Assembly (NCBI GenBank): GCA_009776565.1
Contig: WRNQ01000030.1
Span: forward strand, 837-7,416
Origin: Synergistaceae bacterium
GTDB lineage: Bacteria > Synergistota > Synergistia > Synergistales > Aminobacteriaceae
Length of the DNA stretch: 6,580 bases
Direction of reading: 5' to 3'
How positions within the stretch are numbered: position 1 is the stretch's first letter; the number at the start of each line of letters is the position of its first letter. Under the pieces are notes generated by a model. It worked only from the letters and a program-made list of their open reading frames with translations. It did no database searches and was not told the DNA's origin. The position numbers and the translations under genes are program-made. Of this stretch, positions 4,256 through 6,580 are shown in pieces.

Positions 4256-6580
4256 TTATTTCTTCATTTTTCTGTAAGCAAAGAATGGAACAATCACAAG
4301 CAATCCATAAGCCAGATAGCTGATATCGCAGCCGCTGCCGCTGCTTTTTTTGGCTGCTGGTTTTGTAGGCTCAACATCACCGGAGAAACTCACCCAAAGC
4401 GTACGTACTTCTACCTCGTTTGACGGGGGATTGTGGTAGCGTAGAAGAGTAAGCGCAGCCTCCGCGTTATCAACTTTGCCTGTAAAAGTAGCCACGACTT
4501 TATTATCAACGATGCTCAATTCCCAATTAGTTCCGATGTAGGGATCGACGCCTCCTATGACCCATCCTTCGGCAAGGGCGCTTCCATCCAGAATCGTTCC
4601 GCTGTTCGTAAAACCGTCCCCAGGGACATAATAATACCGAGTCGTTCCGTCGCTTAAATCGTTCTGTTCAATAGATGATCCGGCTGGGGGGTTCCCGCCC
4701 GCAAATATCCCGGGAATTTCATCTTCAACCAACTGGGGCGCCTGTTCCTCGTCCTCCGGGAGGACAAGCAGTTCAAGATCGGAGGCGGGTATTAGCGAAT
4801 AGCTGGAAGTCTTGACTATATCGAAGCTTCCCGAGGCGTTGTTTTCCGTACTGAACAACTGCAAGTCCCAGAAACCCCAATAGCAAAGGCCGTCGTCGGA
4901 CGTCGGCTCAAGAAGGAAAGCCGCGAATTTTCCGAGGCGCTGAGCAGTCGAAATTACATAGTGCCCTTTTGTGACAAGATGACCGCTTGCAGCCACCGGA
5001 TTCCAATCGCCCGAAGAGACTGTTACAGTAACATGCCCCTCATAACCTTGGGAAGCTTTTGCCACTCTCCAGTTGCCCCTTGAATCGGCGGGGTTATAAA
5101 ACTTAAGCGTACTGGCGGCAGGAAGTGTAACGTCCTTTGTCAACCTGTAAACTTGAACTCCGTGCAACATAAGCACTTCCACGGATGACTGCGCCGCAGG
5201 ATCCAGAATGTAGAGAGCTCCCATAGGTACTTCAGTTCGCGGTAAGAACTTTGTGCGGCATTCCAAATTCTCCCATGTTCTGTCCTCAGATGGGTCGATT
5301 ACGTTTACCGTCCTGTCTCCGCTGGTGTCTTTCTCATAGGCATATCCCTCTATCGTGATAAGCCCTTTCCCGAAACCAAGATCGTAGTCGTCGCTTACAG
5401 GGGTTCCATTATGGATGGGGTAAATACTCCAACCTGCGGGGCTGGTACGATTGACCGCCTCGTTGTCCTTAAATTTTAAAAAGTTGAATATTGCTTCCTT
5501 TTGCTTCGATATGTGCTCGATAGCGCTGATTGTCGCGGCGTATTGAGTATGAACCCTGTAACGGTAGTGGTTGTGGGAATGACACTCAAAGAGTAAAGCT
5601 ATCCTGTTTTTAACGGTCGGCATGGCTGTTGTGGTGCGCACGGAGTCGCTGCCGCCTGCTTCGAACGCAATAGGTCTTCTTTCGTATACTCCATTTACCG
5701 TTGACACCGCAGTACCCGAATAGCTTTCCATGTAGGGAGTCGCCCTCACAGACTCGGTAAGCGGCGGACGTCCGTTGACAAGCGATGGATCGTCCACAAG
5801 AACTTTTTTCATATAATTCTGGAAGTAATTATTTGCGGGGTCCGTGTTAGGACCAATGCCGACTCCAAAAATACTCTCGGCCAGCAGGCGGTTGAAGTCC
5901 TTAAAGTCCTGGTCGGTGTTAGGGTTTAGCCCGAAATTGTAGTTTATCGGGTGACGATGCCTCGTTCCGTCTGTGGCGTGTTCGTCAATAACAACAGCGG
6001 GGTTCCATTTACGCCAGAGCTTCACGTGAGCTCTTGCTTCAGGAGAATCCAGCTTAATGAAGTCGCGGTTGAGGTTAAACCCTTGAGCATTGGTCCGGGT
6101 GCCAACAAACTCAGGCGATGGCTGGGTAGTAGCGCGCCATGTGCCGAGGAAATCGTTTCCGTCGGGGTTGAAATTGGAGTTGTATAACAACACCACGTCT
6201 TTCAATAGCTCATCGTGCTTCCCCTGAGCTATTTCGCGCAATATCAGGAGCGAGGCTTCCTTGCCCTCAATCTCTCCTGAATGAATGTTGCACTGGATAT
6301 GAATGACAATACGGTCGCCCACTTCAGCAGGTGATTTGGGCGCGCTGGGGATGCCCACTATCGCGAGGGGAAGCGGTCTGCCGTATACTGTGTAACCCAT
6401 ATCTTCGTAGCGGATTCGTCCGCCGCTGTTTGCGGCGAATAATTTTACATCGTCCACCGTCTCCTGGCTTGTGGAACCCTTAGTCCATCCTGACTCTTCA
6501 GCTTTAGTCTGATGGTTGTCCAGCGCGCCTGCATACGCTGAGGAGACCAAAATCATCATGAACACAAATGCTACAACATA
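4256..6580 (-). CDS. Secreted M14-family zinc carboxypeptidase with Synergist-CTERM sorting signal (5' partial)
   Basis: This is a probable metallo-carboxypeptidase acting outside the cytoplasm on peptides or cell-wall fragments; the substrate is unknown. The frame is open to the window edge and the GTG at 6565 falls within a signal-peptide core, so the true start lies beyond the window. Numbering from 6565, cleavage is expected after AYA (10-12). The catalytic domain spans about 35-360. Zinc ligands would be His95 and Glu98 in NIHSGE plus His196 in VIDEHATDG. FNLNRDF (163-169) supplies the Asn-Arg pair that binds the substrate carboxylate in M14 enzymes. Glu327 in LLFECHSH is the likely catalytic acid. 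Residues about 365-600 look beta-rich. An acidic linker (602-617, LPEDEEQAP) leads to a second beta-rich module (618-732), then the sorting tail. At over 770 residues it is much longer than a bare M14 domain. Fold and class are well supported; specificity is not. Confidence 0.9.
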   Translation of the reverse strand, partial: YVVAFVFMMILVSSAYAGALDNHQTKAEESGWTKGSTSQETVDDVKLFAANSGGRIRYEDMGYTVYGRPLPLAIVGIPSAPKSPAEVGDRIVIHIQCNIHSGEIEGKEASLLILREIAQGKHDELLKDVVLLYNSNFNPDGNDFLGTWRATTQPSPEFVGTRTNAQGFNLNRDFIKLDSPEARAHVKLWRKWNPAVVIDEHATDGTRHRHPINYNFGLNPNTDQDFKDFNRLLAESIFGVGIGPNTDPANNYFQNYMKKVLVDDPSLVNGRPPLTESVRATPYMESYSGTAVSTVNGVYERRPIAFEAGGSDSVRTTTAMPTVKNRIALLFECHSHNHYRYRVHTQYAATISAIEHISKQKEAIFNFLKFKDNEAVNRTSPAGWSIYPIHNGTPVSDDYDLGFGKGLITIEGYAYEKDTSGDRTVNVIDPSEDRTWENLECRTKFLPRTEVPMGALYILDPAAQSSVEVLMLHGVQVYRLTKDVTLPAASTLKFYNPADSRGNWRVAKASQGYEGHVTVTVSSGDWNPVAASGHLVTKGHYVISTAQRLGKFAAFLLEPTSDDGLCYWGFWDLQLFSTENNASGSFDIVKTSSYSLIPASDLELLVLPEDEEQAPQLVEDEIPGIFAGGNPPAGSSIEQNDLSDGTTRYYYVPGDGFTNSGTILDGSALAEGWVIGGVDPYIGTNWELSIVDNKVVATFTGKVDNAEAALTLLRYHNPPSNEVEVRTLWVSFSGDVEPTKPAAKKSSGSGCDISYLAYGLLVIVPFFAYRKMKK
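4259..4345 (-). other. Synergist-CTERM C-terminal sorting domain
   Basis: The last 29 residues of the carboxypeptidase form a three-part signal: SSGSGC with invariant-type Gly-Cys (Cys746), a hydrophobic span of about 15 residues (LAYGLLVIVPFFAY), and a basic end RKMKK. It follows a Pro/Ala/Lys linker (TKPAAKK). This layout matches the Synergist-CTERM family and parallels MYXO-CTERM and GlyGly-CTERM tails. Those are thought to be cut by dedicated intramembrane proteases, leaving the protein anchored at the surface. Processing here, including any lipid on Cys746, is inferred. Confidence 0.8.
6530..6580 (-). other. Signal peptide of the carboxypeptidase (N-terminal part missing)
   Basis: The visible 17 residues (YVVAFVFMMILVSSAYA) are a hydrophobic core ending in an AxA-type site, SAYA before GALDN. 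The core runs to the window edge, so the basic N-region and start codon lie outside. It supports Sec export and agrees with the C-terminal sorting tail. Confidence 0.75.

Noticed and set aside
6563..6565. GTG at 6565 as the start of the carboxypeptidase
   Set aside because: It lies in the middle of a hydrophobic signal-peptide core and the frame continues to 6580. A start here would leave no basic N-region, so the gene is treated as partial.
4256..6580. Higher G+C in the carboxypeptidase gene as a sign of horizontal transfer
   Set aside because: Hand counts of single 60-base rows gave 47, 50 and 62 percent here against 37, 43 and 47 percent in the operon. The ranges touch, too few rows were sampled, and the phylum-specific tail argues for a resident gene.

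Overview
The window most likely comes from a Synergistota (Synergistetes) bacterium. The main support is the C-terminus of the large minus-strand protein. It reads Ser/Gly-rich, then Gly-Cys, then a hydrophobic helix and a basic end (SSGSGC at residues 741-746, RKMKK at the end), which fits the Synergist-CTERM sorting signal. This signal is known essentially from that phylum. The left-hand genes resemble Firmicutes-type homologs, and their order matches the gcaD-prs-ctc-spoVC block of Bacillus, which is compatible with this placement.

Positions 1-3426 hold a tight plus-strand housekeeping operon. It contains glmU (5' end cut by the window edge), prs, rplY in its long CTC form, and pth. Gaps are 2, 24 and 12 bp, with no room for internal terminators or ordinary promoters. 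GlmU makes UDP-GlcNAc for the cell wall and outer envelope. Prs makes PRPP for nucleotide and amino-acid synthesis. bL25 binds 5S rRNA in the large ribosomal subunit, and Pth recycles peptidyl-tRNA. Three of the four starts are visible, and two of these have good Shine-Dalgarno sites. The pth start has none at normal spacing and is probably translationally coupled to rplY.

Positions 3427-3459 are a 33-bp convergent junction without a convincing terminator. The rest lies on the minus strand. A roughly 2.3-kb gene (4256-6580, its start beyond the right edge) encodes a secreted M14-type zinc carboxypeptidase with the Synergist-CTERM tail. Downstream of it, after a strong GC-rich hairpin (4212-4241), lies a gene for a 241-residue exported helical protein of unknown function (3460-4185).

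The two minus-strand proteins both leave the cytoplasm and are adjacent, so they may be co-transcribed, but no shared pathway is visible. I see no RNA genes, mobile elements, CRISPR arrays, or clear evidence for a wholly new system. The least explained items are the small exported protein, the beta-rich C-terminal half of the peptidase, and two perfect inverted repeats on the right side.
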